Assembly (NCBI GenBank): GCA_034676125.1
Contig: JAUCCO010000088.1
Coordinates: 1-14,496, forward strand
DNA length: 14,496 bases
Origin: UBA6183 sp034676125
GTDB taxonomy: Bacteria; Bacteroidota; Bacteroidia; UKL13-3
Direction of reading: 5' to 3'
Made by a program: the position numbers and the translations under genes. Positions 5,718 to 13,265 of this stretch are shown here, one piece after another; the first letter of the stretch is position 1, and each line of letters starts with the position of its first letter. Under the pieces are notes generated by a model. That model made no database searches and was not told the DNA's origin. It saw nothing but the letters and a program-made list of their open reading frames with translations.

Positions 5718-6479
5718 ATGTATGATTCAAAATGTATATATAGCATTATTGGCTATTTGCTAATTGCCCTTTTTTCCAGTTCATGCGGGCCAAGCGAATA
5801 TCAAAAAGAAATGCAGCTTGAAAGTAAACTAGACTCCACTGCTAGCCTTCAACTAGACAGTATTCGCACGTTAGAGATTCCACCAACTGATGGTAATCCT
5901 GTACCTGAAACAAATAAAGAAATTACAACTTTATGCTACTCATATTTTACTAGTATTGCTATAAATGAAACAAAGGATGTTAATGTAGTGGTTTCAATGG
6001 ATAAAGAATCTGACATTATGATTAGGAAAATTCAAAATATTGTTGAAGAGCAAGAGGGTAAAATAATTGAGGATATAAAAAACGATAGCCAAGCTTGCAT
6101 CAAAATTAAGGAATATAAGACTCTAGCTGTAGAATTGATCGATATTAGCAAGTGTTTTGAAATAATTAGTAATGATAGCCAAACTCAAGATCTTGATCGA
6201 ACGAGTGACATAAATTGGCGCTGGACAATAAAACCAAAGAAGGATATTGATTCCGAAATTGCTCGATTGGTAATAAGAATAACAGGAGGCGGTGAGGATG
6301 GAAAGACTAGAAAAATAAAAGAAAAAGATATAAGGCTTGATATTAAAATTCCTCCCATTTCATTTTGGCGCAAAATGTTGGTTTTTTTATATAACAATCC
6401 GGAATTGCTCTTGACTTTATTACTAATTCCATTATTTAAGTACCTGTTTGGATTAATAAAAAGTAAAAATGTAGAATAA
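5718..6479 (+). CDS. Lipoprotein of unknown function with a C-terminal transmembrane helix
   Basis: This 253-residue protein starts with a lipoprotein signal (residues 1-22): hydrophobic IIGYLLIALF followed by the lipobox SSSC, with Cys23 as the lipidated residue. A low-complexity linker (24-65) leads to a mixed alpha/beta region (66-150) with a charged helix (about 90-115). A beta-rich segment (168-211), with WRWTIKPKK (168-176) and RLVIRI, resembles the membrane-proximal sandwich seen before a C-terminal anchor in other proteins I have met; this is recollection, not a search. A hydrophobic helix (about 226-246) and the basic tail IKSKNVE end the protein. The bulk should be periplasmic, held by lipid and helix together, which is unusual. 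No catalytic motif is visible. Its neighbour is the hydrolase, 445 bp upstream on the same strand, so co-transcription is not obvious. Confidence 0.8.
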   Translation: MYDSKCIYSIIGYLLIALFSSSCGPSEYQKEMQLESKLDSTASLQLDSIRTLEIPPTDGNPVPETNKEITTLCYSYFTSIAINETKDVNVVVSMDKESDIMIRKIQNIVEEQEGKIIEDIKNDSQACIKIKEYKTLAVELIDISKCFEIISNDSQTQDLDRTSDINWRWTIKPKKDIDSEIARLVIRITGGGEDGKTRKIKEKDIRLDIKIPPISFWRKMLVFLYNNPELLLTLLLIPLFKYLFGLIKSKNVE

Positions 6480-6885
6480 AAGTAATCTAAAATATTAGTG
6501 ACGTTGGAGCATTGGAAGAGATACTGTTCACTTTTTTATATTAATCAATATTATTCTTAATTTATGCTGAGTAATACTATTTTAATACGATATATAATTT
6601 CGTATTTTTCATTCAGTTTGGCCATTTTAGTCCGGCTTTTTATAAATTCGATATATTACTTTTTGTTCAACTCATTATTAGATGCATACTTTTTATCAGC
6701 AATCCATAAATATAACTCTTATTTTTTAGAGTAAATTTCCATAATTGATGGGCATTAATATGGGACCAGTTTACCACTTGTTAGTTTATATAAATGTCAA
6801 GCACTTAAATCTAAGTAAATACCAACGACAATGAAACCTACCAATTAATAAAATATAACATTAACCAATAAAAACCACAGTAATC
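6480..6885. other. Gene-free AT-rich stretch before the rearrangement junction
   Basis: This is 406 bp with no open reading frame of interest on either strand and no recognisable RNA gene. It contains a weak stem followed by T residues (6584-6609). Its right end is an A-rich leader (about 6860-6885), typical of what precedes a Bacteroidota gene, yet only the short stub at 6886 follows. Confidence 0.5.
6584..6609 (+). terminator. Weak candidate terminator for the lipoprotein gene
   Basis: AATACGA (6584-6590) and TCGTATT (6600-6606) form a 7-bp stem with a 9-nt loop, followed by three more T residues. The stem has only two G-C pairs and lies 105 bp past the stop codon, so it is a modest candidate. 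Confidence 0.3.
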
Positions 6886-6954
6886 ATGAAAACAATTGTA
6901 CAAATCTTATTAGTTTTTGTCCCAACTATTTACGGTTATACAAATCTCTTATAG
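6886..6954 (+). pseudogene. Orphan signal-peptide stub, probable 5' remnant of a secreted-protein gene
   Basis: An ATG behind an A-rich leader encodes only 22 residues, MKTIVQILLVFVPTIYG followed by YTNLL, then stops. The first part looks like a Sec signal peptide (Lys near the N terminus, hydrophobic core, small residue at the end). From 6926 on, the frame is simply the complement of the 3' end of the tcdA gene on the other strand, so the native continuation is missing after about 13 codons. This is what a deletion or insertion boundary just before 6926 would leave. A chance ORF, or a tiny functional peptide, cannot be excluded. Confidence 0.35.
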
Positions 6955-7657
6955 CAACACTAGCAACGGTACAGCCAAATACTGTAGGCAAATAACTTAT
7001 TGTGCCCGGTGCCGATTTTTTATTACGCGCTCCAACCATTGTTACTCCCATAAATTGTTGGGCTTCTTCGGCACTAAACACCACTTTTACGCCTTTGCGT
7101 ATACCAAACTTATGCAAATATTTGCGGGTATATTTTGCTAATTTACAGTTATAACTATTAGAAATATCATCAACCCTAACCATAGTTGGGTCTACCTTAT
7201 TGCCCGCACCCATGCTGCTTACAATAGGTATTTTTCTATCAAGACAAGCTTTAATAAAAAACACTTTCGGACTTAGCGTATCAATACAATCTAAGGCATA
7301 ATCAAAATGGCCTTCGTCTAATACTTGGTGTGTAATTTCGTCTCTAAAATATTCGGCAATTACAGTTAAATCTAACTCAGGATTAATGTCCAATAACCTT
7401 GCTTTAAGTACTTCTGTTTTTAATAATCCTTCGGTACTCTTTAATGCGGGTAATTGCCTGTTGCGGTTTGTTTCGTCAATAGTATCTGCATCAACAATGG
7501 TCATTTTACCTACACCAGCACGTGCAATCATTTCTGCTGCTATGCCACCAACACCACCAAGTCCAACTACCAATACGTTAGCATTAATTAGGGTTTTTAG
7601 TTTTTCTTCACCCAACAATAATTGGGTTCTTCCCATCCACGGTTTTATCTCTTTCAT
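6926..7657 (-). CDS. tcdA: tRNA threonylcarbamoyladenosine dehydratase TcdA (E1/ThiF-like)
   Basis: TcdA uses ATP to cyclise the t6A base at position 37 of ANN-decoding tRNAs to ct6A in the cytoplasm. The 243-residue protein shows the nucleotide-binding loop GLGGVGG (32-38), the acidic strand TIVDADTIDETNRNRQ (53-68), CIDT (124-127) and the C-terminal PGTISYLPTVFGCTVAS block (217-233). The NCKLAKYTRKYLHKFGI segment (170-186) is where family members have their Cys and basic region. Length is normal for the short Bacteroidota form; the proteobacterial enzyme is slightly longer. It follows the TatD-family gene after 15 bp and is very likely co-transcribed with it. Its last codons abut the orphan stub on the opposite strand, yet its own C terminus (RDLYNRK) looks intact. 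Confidence 0.92.
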   Translation of the reverse strand: MKEIKPWMGRTQLLLGEEKLKTLINANVLVVGLGGVGGIAAEMIARAGVGKMTIVDADTIDETNRNRQLPALKSTEGLLKTEVLKARLLDINPELDLTVIAEYFRDEITHQVLDEGHFDYALDCIDTLSPKVFFIKACLDRKIPIVSSMGAGNKVDPTMVRVDDISNSYNCKLAKYTRKYLHKFGIRKGVKVVFSAEEAQQFMGVTMVGARNKKSAPGTISYLPTVFGCTVASVAIRDLYNRK

Positions 7658-7672
7658 TACAACTATTAACAG

Positions 7673-8335
7673 CTACTTATTATTTAATTTGGCAAATGTA
7701 TTAAACACCATTGTTTTTAATTCATCAATAGGTATATTTTTTGCTTGTGCGGCAAGGTTATAAACTTCTTCAATAGTTATGTTTGAAGCATCTGTTTCTA
7801 ACAAAATATTTTCGTTGGGTAGTTGCGCAAATACTTCAGCATGTTTTTCATCCAATAAACTTTTGCCAAACGAAAGGTATGCATTGTATTTTAAAATTTC
7901 TTTTGCTTGTTGCACATTACCCGTAAACCCATGAAATATAAATGGCACTTTCGATTTTTTTAAATGTGGCATGATATCACTATAACCTTTTACGGCATGT
8001 ATAATTACAGGCTTTTGCACAGCTCTAGCAATATTTAACTGTGCATCAAAATACTGCAATTGGGTTTGTACCGGAATGTCAATGGCCCTATCAATTCCTA
8101 TTTCGCCAATGGCAAATACATTGGTTAAATTTGCTACATCCATTAACAAATCTGTGCATTTATTTATGCTATAATTATTGATATGCCAAGGATGCAAACC
8201 TACGGAAACCATATAGGGCAAGTCTACAATTTGCTCTATAGTTAGTTTTAAATATGCATTGCGCACCGCCAATGTATTTGCACTTGGTTTTGCATGGGTA
8301 TGTATATTTATGAATGAGGAAACATTTGCCGACAT
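7673..8335 (-). CDS. TatD-family metal-dependent hydrolase (DNase-like)
   Basis: This TIM-barrel metallohydrolase of 220 residues carries the complete TatD metal set: INIHTHA (His12, His14), AIGEIGID (Glu78), VIIHAVK (His113), FIFHGFTGN (His135) and LLETDAS (Asp182). VGLHPWH (45-51) is the usual second-strand motif. Known relatives are 3'-5' nucleases or D-tyrosyl-tRNA/DNA-processing enzymes; the substrate here cannot be read from sequence. It is about 40 residues shorter than E. coli TatD, which is common for this Bacteroidota subgroup. Start ATG 8333-8335; tcdA follows 15 bp downstream on the same strand. The promoter should lie in 8336-8390, but I see no exact TAnnTTTG there; beyond it is the repeat cluster. 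Confidence 0.92.
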   Translation of the reverse strand: MSANVSSFINIHTHAKPSANTLAVRNAYLKLTIEQIVDLPYMVSVGLHPWHINNYSINKCTDLLMDVANLTNVFAIGEIGIDRAIDIPVQTQLQYFDAQLNIARAVQKPVIIHAVKGYSDIMPHLKKSKVPFIFHGFTGNVQQAKEILKYNAYLSFGKSLLDEKHAEVFAQLPNENILLETDASNITIEEVYNLAAQAKNIPIDELKTMVFNTFAKLNNK

Positions 8336-8376
8336 GCCGCAATATAAAAAAACGGCTGTAATACCACTAAAGTTTT

Positions 8377-8618
8377 AACGCAGCGATAGGGCAACCTGCG
8401 GTTGGAAAGGGGAATGAACGCAGAGGCCGATAGCTATCGGCCGCAGAGGGCGCAGAGGTTACTTATGTGAAAAGAGAACGCAGAGCAACCTTCGGTTGTT
8501 TATATTACCACAGGGGCACAATGGCACAGAGAAATGAAGTGTTTGAAGCGGGAACAGAGCAACCTGCGGTTGGAAAGGAAAATTAACGCAGAGTCCCGAG
8601 GCCTCGGGCGCAGAGGTT
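8377..8618. repeat. Intergenic repeat cluster: CGCAGAG motifs with exchangeable palindromic cores
   Basis: The cluster contains two long related units. Unit A (about 8391-8460) and unit B (about 8559-8618) share the exact 20-mer GCAACCTGCGGTTGGAAAGG (8391-8410 and 8559-8578), then AACGCAGAG, then a palindrome, then CGCAGAG and GTT. The palindrome differs: GGCCGATAGCTATCGGCC (8425-8442, perfect 18 bp) in A and CCCGAGGCCTCGGG (8595-8608, perfect 14 bp) in B. Shorter pieces lie between them: AACGCAGAG plus CAACC-TTC-GGTTG (8478-8498), CACAGAG (8525) and AACAGAG (8553). CAACC-TGC-GGTTG also forms small hairpins. The cluster is visibly GC-richer than its surroundings. It resembles the mobile, non-coding CGCAGAG/REP-like elements scattered in Bacteroidota genomes. 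Confidence 0.85.
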
Positions 8619-8639
8619 GATTCTTTTAACATTGATAAT

Positions 8640-8676
8640 AAAAAAAACGACATCAACTTGTTAGGTAATGCCGTTT
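8640..8676 (-). terminator. Intrinsic terminator of the PNGase-like gene
   Basis: On the minus strand AAACGGCAT (8676-8668) pairs with ATGTCGTTT (8653-8645) through nine pairs including one G-U, around a 14-nt loop, and a run of T follows (8644-8640). It begins 23 bp beyond the stop codon of the minus-strand gene 8700-10889 and should separate that gene from tatD. Confidence 0.8.
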
Positions 8677-8699
8677 AAAATGGGTTTAATTTTTATTAT

Positions 8700-10889
8700 T
8701 TAATGCGCGATACTGATTTTTTTAACCACTATTTGTTGGTTTAAATCGGTTAGTTTTATTAGGTAAATTCCGCTTGGCAATGTGCTTACATCAATGCCAG
8801 TTATTGGGTTATTATAAACTCCCATTAACTTACCTGTTACATCAATAATCTCGGCTTTTAAAGCTTGCATGCCATCAACCATAATTAAATTATTTGCAGG
8901 GTTTGGATATACATTAACCAGTGCTGCATTTAATAATTGATTAGCTACTCCAACAGGGTTTTGCACACAGAAATTTAACTGCTGGAAATTACCAAAATCT
9001 GGTGTAAATGTTTTGAATATTTGTGTTGGCGAACCTACATTTTGAATACGTAATGAACCATTACCATCTGATGTTGCTGCCCACCAAACAAGGCCATTTC
9101 CTTCTGTGTCAGTAAATTTAAAGGTATAACATCCAAAACCTAAATTAAAGGTATCGCGGTGAATAGTGCTTGCTGCAGTAAATGTTTTTGAAACAATTAA
9201 GTTGCCATAACTATCGGTAATGGTATAACTATTTTGCTCGGGTACTTTATTGGTTAATGTTTGTACAATAAACTGACTTGGCAATGTAATAGGTAAATCA
9301 AAATTAGAGAACATGGTATTGTTGTGCATGTTTTCATCAGTTGCTAAATTATTGGTTTTGCTTACCCAAACTTTAAATGTTTTATCGCTTAAATCGCTTG
9401 GCCATTGTATATACGGAATAGTTACTTCGGTTTCTTTTTCGAAAGCTAAATTACCATTCCAGCCAAATTTTTGTGGTGTGTTGTTGCCAATCTGAAAACT
9501 TATTTCAGCAGATGTTAAGGGCTTGCTACCCCAGTTTTTTAAGATGAATTTTCCGTTATCGCAAATTGGATTTATGCGGTTGTATAAGTAATTTTTTGAA
9601 GGCGAAATAATGTCTTCAACTGCTGCATCATTTTCAAAACTATTGGCTTTGTAATGTATTAATTGCATGCTAATATTATAGCTAGCTTCACCAATTGTTG
9701 TAAAAGGTTCCATGTCTAAATCTACAGTATGCGTGCTGCCAGAAGTAACATTTAACATGTAATCGTAATTACGAATTTTTTCGCCAGGACACCAGTTTGC
9801 ACGGTTATAAACCCAAGTGCCTGGTTGTGCAGGTATGGCATTGCTACCACAATCATCTTTCCAAACCAATTGCTCGGCTAGTTGCGCACCATTTTGTTTG
9901 ATGAACATTTTTTTAGCACAAAACTCTGCACATCCTTCGCCACCTTCTGCACCATGACCAGTAATAATTACACGTGCTTTTGTTGCCACTGCATCCGTTG
10001 GAACAGTAAAACTTGTAGCCTTTAATTTTTCTTCGATAGAAACTGCTTTACCATAAGCAAAACCACCGTTATAAATATTTTCTATTTTAACTACTTCGCG
10101 TGCAGGTGTTCCTTCTACAAATACCATATCCCAATTAGCAGTAAAGCCATACGAGTAACCTTGGTATTCTATTCTAAATTCAGCGGAATCCTTTAATAAA
10201 TAGGCATATTCTGTTACATCATACAAATATTCGTATTGAAAATTTTTAGGAAACGACTTAGCATAAGGAGATATAAACCTACCCATTTCTAAATTATTTA
10301 TTACTTCAAATACATTATAATAGGAGGTAAAATTTTGTTTGATGGTTATACCACCAGATACAAAACTTGAATCAACCCTAACACCACTTGTATCAAAATT
10401 AATCCTCCAATAATTTACCGGAAAACCAGTAATGGATTGTGTTTGAACTAATGGGTTTAATGTATCTCCAAATAAAGTAATTGTAAACGCAGTTGTTGCA
10501 ATGCTATCAGTTGTTTTAGTAGTTGCATTAAACACATTTGTATAAGTTGTATCTACTGAATAAACTACGGAATCTTTTGCCGAATTATTCACTTTTAAAT
10601 AAGGCGCTTGCTGCAAGGTAGAATCCATTTTACCCGTATGTTCACGCAAAAACAACTTAATCGTATAATCCCATTCGCATTGGCCATTGCTTTGGCAACC
10701 TAATGTGTATTTTAACCAAATGCGTTGAAAAGTTTTATTCTCTGGCATTTTTGCTTTTTGATCGAAAGCACCATACCTAGACATGTGAAACTTATTAAAA
10801 ACATTAACTTGTGTGGTATCGCCATTTGCAGCAAATAGGCCACTGGCAAAGGAAATTAAAGTGATTATTACTAAAAAAATCTTATTCAT
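8700..10889 (-). CDS. T9SS-exported PNGase F-like peptide:N-glycosidase
   Basis: This 729-residue secreted protein has a signal peptide (1-20), an N-glycanase N domain (about 28-260), an N-glycanase C domain (about 265-415), extra beta-sandwich modules (430-640) and a T9SS sorting domain (657-729, VYPNPANNL to VVKKISIAH). Enzymes of this family release N-glycans from glycoprotein asparagines. Against PNGase F from memory, CQSNGQCEWDY places Asp74 at catalytic Asp60, GRFISPYA (203-210) matches GRFITPYW, and CAEFC (320-324) places Glu322 at Glu206. GTWVYNRANWCPG (357-369) is also conserved. The residue aligning with Glu118 is Gln243. It is much longer than PNGase F (about 314 mature residues) because of the added modules and sorting domain. 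It has its own terminator, and a possible promoter near 10909-10939. Confidence 0.9.
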   Translation of the reverse strand: MNKIFLVIITLISFASGLFAANGDTTQVNVFNKFHMSRYGAFDQKAKMPENKTFQRIWLKYTLGCQSNGQCEWDYTIKLFLREHTGKMDSTLQQAPYLKVNNSAKDSVVYSVDTTYTNVFNATTKTTDSIATTAFTITLFGDTLNPLVQTQSITGFPVNYWRINFDTSGVRVDSSFVSGGITIKQNFTSYYNVFEVINNLEMGRFISPYAKSFPKNFQYEYLYDVTEYAYLLKDSAEFRIEYQGYSYGFTANWDMVFVEGTPAREVVKIENIYNGGFAYGKAVSIEEKLKATSFTVPTDAVATKARVIITGHGAEGGEGCAEFCAKKMFIKQNGAQLAEQLVWKDDCGSNAIPAQPGTWVYNRANWCPGEKIRNYDYMLNVTSGSTHTVDLDMEPFTTIGEASYNISMQLIHYKANSFENDAAVEDIISPSKNYLYNRINPICDNGKFILKNWGSKPLTSAEISFQIGNNTPQKFGWNGNLAFEKETEVTIPYIQWPSDLSDKTFKVWVSKTNNLATDENMHNNTMFSNFDLPITLPSQFIVQTLTNKVPEQNSYTITDSYGNLIVSKTFTAASTIHRDTFNLGFGCYTFKFTDTEGNGLVWWAATSDGNGSLRIQNVGSPTQIFKTFTPDFGNFQQLNFCVQNPVGVANQLLNAALVNVYPNPANNLIMVDGMQALKAEIIDVTGKLMGVYNNPITGIDVSTLPSGIYLIKLTDLNQQIVVKKISIAH

Positions 10890-10908
10890 ATAATGATATT
10901 AATTGCCG

Positions 10909-10939
10909 CAAGGTTAGTGGATTAAGCACAAATCACCAA
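10909..10939 (-). promoter_or_regulatory. Weak candidate promoter of the PNGase-like gene
   Basis: The minus strand reads TAACCTTG (10916-10909), one mismatch from TAnnTTTG, with TTG (10939-10937) 20 bp further upstream. The spacing fits the Bacteroidota -33/-7 layout. The start codon is 20 bp downstream of the -7 element, implying a very short leader. Confidence 0.28.
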
Positions 10940-11030
10940 CTATTATATTAAAATCATAATAAGTATTACATCAGGTTTTTTAAGCCATTTGAACAAGATA
11001 ATTGATAAAATTTATTAAGATTGATTTACA

Positions 11031-11057
11031 TTGCCATATTACAAGAATATACTTTTA
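11031..11057 (+). promoter_or_regulatory. Weak candidate promoter of the EF-hand membrane protein gene
   Basis: TTG (11031-11033) and TACTTTTA (11050-11057, one mismatch from TAnnTTTG) are spaced by 16 bp and end 18 bp before the ATG at 11076. The region between the divergent genes 10890-11075 holds no other obvious element. Confidence 0.25.
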
Positions 11058-11075
11058 CCTTAATTTTTAAAGAAG

Positions 11076-13217
11076 ATGAGTAACCATATTTGGAATTTCT
11101 CTACCGTTGGTGGAGTTAAGCGTGTTAACATAGAAAGTGGCGAAGATTTGTTACACCTAAATGAGTTGGACCAAAAACTTTGGACAGCTTTAAGTTGCCC
11201 TGTAAATGGATTAGAGATTGACAGCAATACGTTAACTTTAATTGATAAAGATAATGATGGACAAATTAGGGTTCCAGAAGTATTGGCTGCTGTAAGTTGG
11301 ATTTTATCTGTACTTAAAAATCCAAATGATATTTTAAATCCAGAAGGTACTTTTCCGCTATCGGCAATAAATACCGACAACGAAACTGGTAGGATTTTAT
11401 ACGCATCAGCCCAAACAATTTTGCGCAACTTGGGTAGCGAAAACTCAACCCATATTAGTGTACAAGAAACCAGTGATATAAATAAAATATTTGCACTAAC
11501 AGCATTTAATGGGGATGGTGTAATTACTATTGATTCCACTACGGAAGAATCACTACAAAAAAGCATCCTGGATATTATGGCTTGTGTTGGTGTAACTAAC
11601 GACCGTGGTGGAAAAGAAGGCATAACAATTGAACAAATTGCCAACTTTTTTGACTTGTGCAAACGTTATGCAGCATGGCAAAATAAAGCACAAGAAAACA
11701 GCAAAGAGATTTTACCTTTTGCAGATAATACAGAAGCGGCTTATCAAAATTACTTAGCACTTAAAAGTAAAATTGACGATTATTTTATTCGTTGTAGGTT
11801 AGCACAATTCGACCCACAAACTACGGATGTTTTAAATGTATTGGTTGAACGCGTTGGTGCAATTAGCCCTAAAGATTTAAGTACATGTTTGGATGAAATT
11901 GCTGGTTATCCGTTAGCCAAAATTGAAGCTGATAAACCATTGCCATTAACTGTTGGTATTAACCCAGCTTGGGAAAAAAAAGTTCATACTTTTAATTACT
12001 TAATTATAGGTGTGCTTTTCCCTAATAAAACCACATTAACCGAAACCGATTGGCAAACTATTGATACCATTTTCAACCCTTATGCGGCTTGGAAATTAGA
12101 AAAAGATGGTGCAGAAGTAGAACCACTAGGTATTGATAGAATAAATGAATTGATTAATGAAGGCACGGAAGCACAATTAATTGACTTAATTAACCAAGAT
12201 TTATTGGTAGCCGAAGAAGCCAACAATATTATTTTGGTTGATCAAATGGTACGTTACTACCACGATTTATTTAAGTTGCTTAAAAACTTTGTAACCTTTT
12301 ACGATTTTTACTCACCCAACCAGAAAGCTATTTTCCAAGCAGGTGTATTATACATAGACCAACGCAGTTGCGACCTTTGTATTAAAGTAAACGATATGGG
12401 TAAACACAATACAATGGCATCATATAGCGATATGTTTTTATTGTATTGTGAGTGTATTTCAAAAAGTACAAAAGAAAAAATGACCATTGTAGCAGCATTA
12501 ACCAATGGCGATATTGATAATTTAGTTGTTGGTCGTAATGCATTATTCTACGATAGAAAAGGGATGGATTGGGATGCTACCATTATTAAAATAGTGGATA
12601 ACCCAATTAGTATCAGACAAGCATTTTGGTCGCCATACCGTAAGATTTCTGCTTTTATAGAAAAACAAATTAACAAGTTTGCTGCCGAAGAGGATAATAA
12701 ACTAACAGAGAGCGCAACAAAATCTATTGAAGATATGCCTGCAAAAGCTGTTACTGAACAAAAAGCACCACCGCCACCATTTGATATAGGTAAATTTGTG
12801 GGAATATTTGCTGCTATAAGTTTGGCTTTAGGAGCAATAGGTACAATAATCGCATCAGTCATTTCTGGCTTTGTGGCTTTAACTTGGTGGAAAATGCCAT
12901 TGGCCATTGCAGGGATATTATTGGTGATTTCTGGCCCTGCAATGATTATGGCTTATTTAAAATTACGTAAACGTAACCTTGCTCCATTATTAGATGCAAA
13001 TGGTTGGGCAATTAATGCCAGAGCAGTTGTTAATATTCAATTTGGTAACACACTTACACAACTTGCAAACTTACCTGCTGGTGCTAAGGTTAACTTAAAT
13101 GACCCCTTTACTAAAAAGAAACGCCCAATTTTACCATTCTTAATTTTATTCTCGCTTATAGCCGGAATGATTTTATATATGCTATGGAAATATGGTGTGA
13201 TTAAGATTTGGATGTAG
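11076..13217 (+). CDS. Large EF-hand membrane protein of unknown function
   Basis: This 713-residue protein has no signal peptide. Residues 57-68 (DKDNDGQIRVPE) form a textbook EF-hand calcium loop, and FNGDGVITIDSTTEES (144-159) is a partial second one. The long central region is soluble, with two blocks that look strongly conserved: LYIDQRSCDLCIKVND (425-440) and VVGRNALFYDRKGMDWDATIIKIVDNPISIRQAFWSPYRK (484-523). A proline-rich linker (564-569) precedes two adjacent membrane helices (about 573-598 and 605-627). A short soluble part with LLDANGWAINA (638-648) follows, then a third helix (685-704). I recall uncharacterised EF-hand proteins with this layout from several phyla but know no function. 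It may sense calcium on the cytoplasmic side. A short purine stretch AAAGAAG sits directly before the ATG. The next gene starts 48 bp downstream. Confidence 0.88.
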   Translation: MSNHIWNFSTVGGVKRVNIESGEDLLHLNELDQKLWTALSCPVNGLEIDSNTLTLIDKDNDGQIRVPEVLAAVSWILSVLKNPNDILNPEGTFPLSAINTDNETGRILYASAQTILRNLGSENSTHISVQETSDINKIFALTAFNGDGVITIDSTTEESLQKSILDIMACVGVTNDRGGKEGITIEQIANFFDLCKRYAAWQNKAQENSKEILPFADNTEAAYQNYLALKSKIDDYFIRCRLAQFDPQTTDVLNVLVERVGAISPKDLSTCLDEIAGYPLAKIEADKPLPLTVGINPAWEKKVHTFNYLIIGVLFPNKTTLTETDWQTIDTIFNPYAAWKLEKDGAEVEPLGIDRINELINEGTEAQLIDLINQDLLVAEEANNIILVDQMVRYYHDLFKLLKNFVTFYDFYSPNQKAIFQAGVLYIDQRSCDLCIKVNDMGKHNTMASYSDMFLLYCECISKSTKEKMTIVAALTNGDIDNLVVGRNALFYDRKGMDWDATIIKIVDNPISIRQAFWSPYRKISAFIEKQINKFAAEEDNKLTESATKSIEDMPAKAVTEQKAPPPPFDIGKFVGIFAAISLALGAIGTIIASVISGFVALTWWKMPLAIAGILLVISGPAMIMAYLKLRKRNLAPLLDANGWAINARAVVNIQFGNTLTQLANLPAGAKVNLNDPFTKKKRPILPFLILFSLIAGMILYMLWKYGVIKIWM

Positions 13218-13220
13218 TTG

Positions 13221-13259
13221 GAATTTGTTTTAATATTGATAAGATATTAAACAAATTTC
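13221..13259. repeat. Inverted repeat between the EF-hand gene and the next gene
   Basis: Arms 13221-13236 and 13244-13259 (GAATTTGTTTTAATAT and the near-complement of it) pair except for two single-base bulges, with a 7-nt loop. No T-run follows on the plus strand, so termination would be weak. It fills most of the 48-bp gap and ends 6 bp before the next ATG, so in RNA it could also affect start-site access. Confidence 0.45.
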
Positions 13260-13265
13260 ATACTC

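Noticed and set aside
4352..6479. Two-gene defence or toxin system (hydrolase plus lipoprotein)
   Set aside because: The genes are 445 bp apart with separate regulatory sequences, no effector or immunity motif is visible, and nothing else ties them together.
6480..6885. Small RNA or tRNA gene in the gap
   Set aside because: No cloverleaf, no GC-rich stem and no clear promoter-terminator pair is present; only a weak stem at 6584-6609.
7386..7763. Plus-strand open frame of about 125 codons
   Set aside because: It is antisense to tcdA and the end of the TatD-family gene, both of which carry complete family motifs.
8377..8618. CRISPR-like array
   Set aside because: Repeats are irregularly spaced and variable, spacers are not of constant length, and no cas genes are present.
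8459..8656. Minus-strand 65-codon frame
   Set aside because: It merely translates the CGCAGAG repeat cluster and part of the terminator; such frames recur wherever these repeats occur.
11060..11662. Minus-strand open frame of about 200 codons
   Set aside because: It lies antisense to the EF-hand protein gene, whose sequence is coherent and domain-containing. The antisense product has no recognisable features.
12308..12907. Two minus-strand frames inside the EF-hand gene
   Set aside because: They are antisense shadows; the plus-strand protein has continuous conserved-looking blocks across this stretch.
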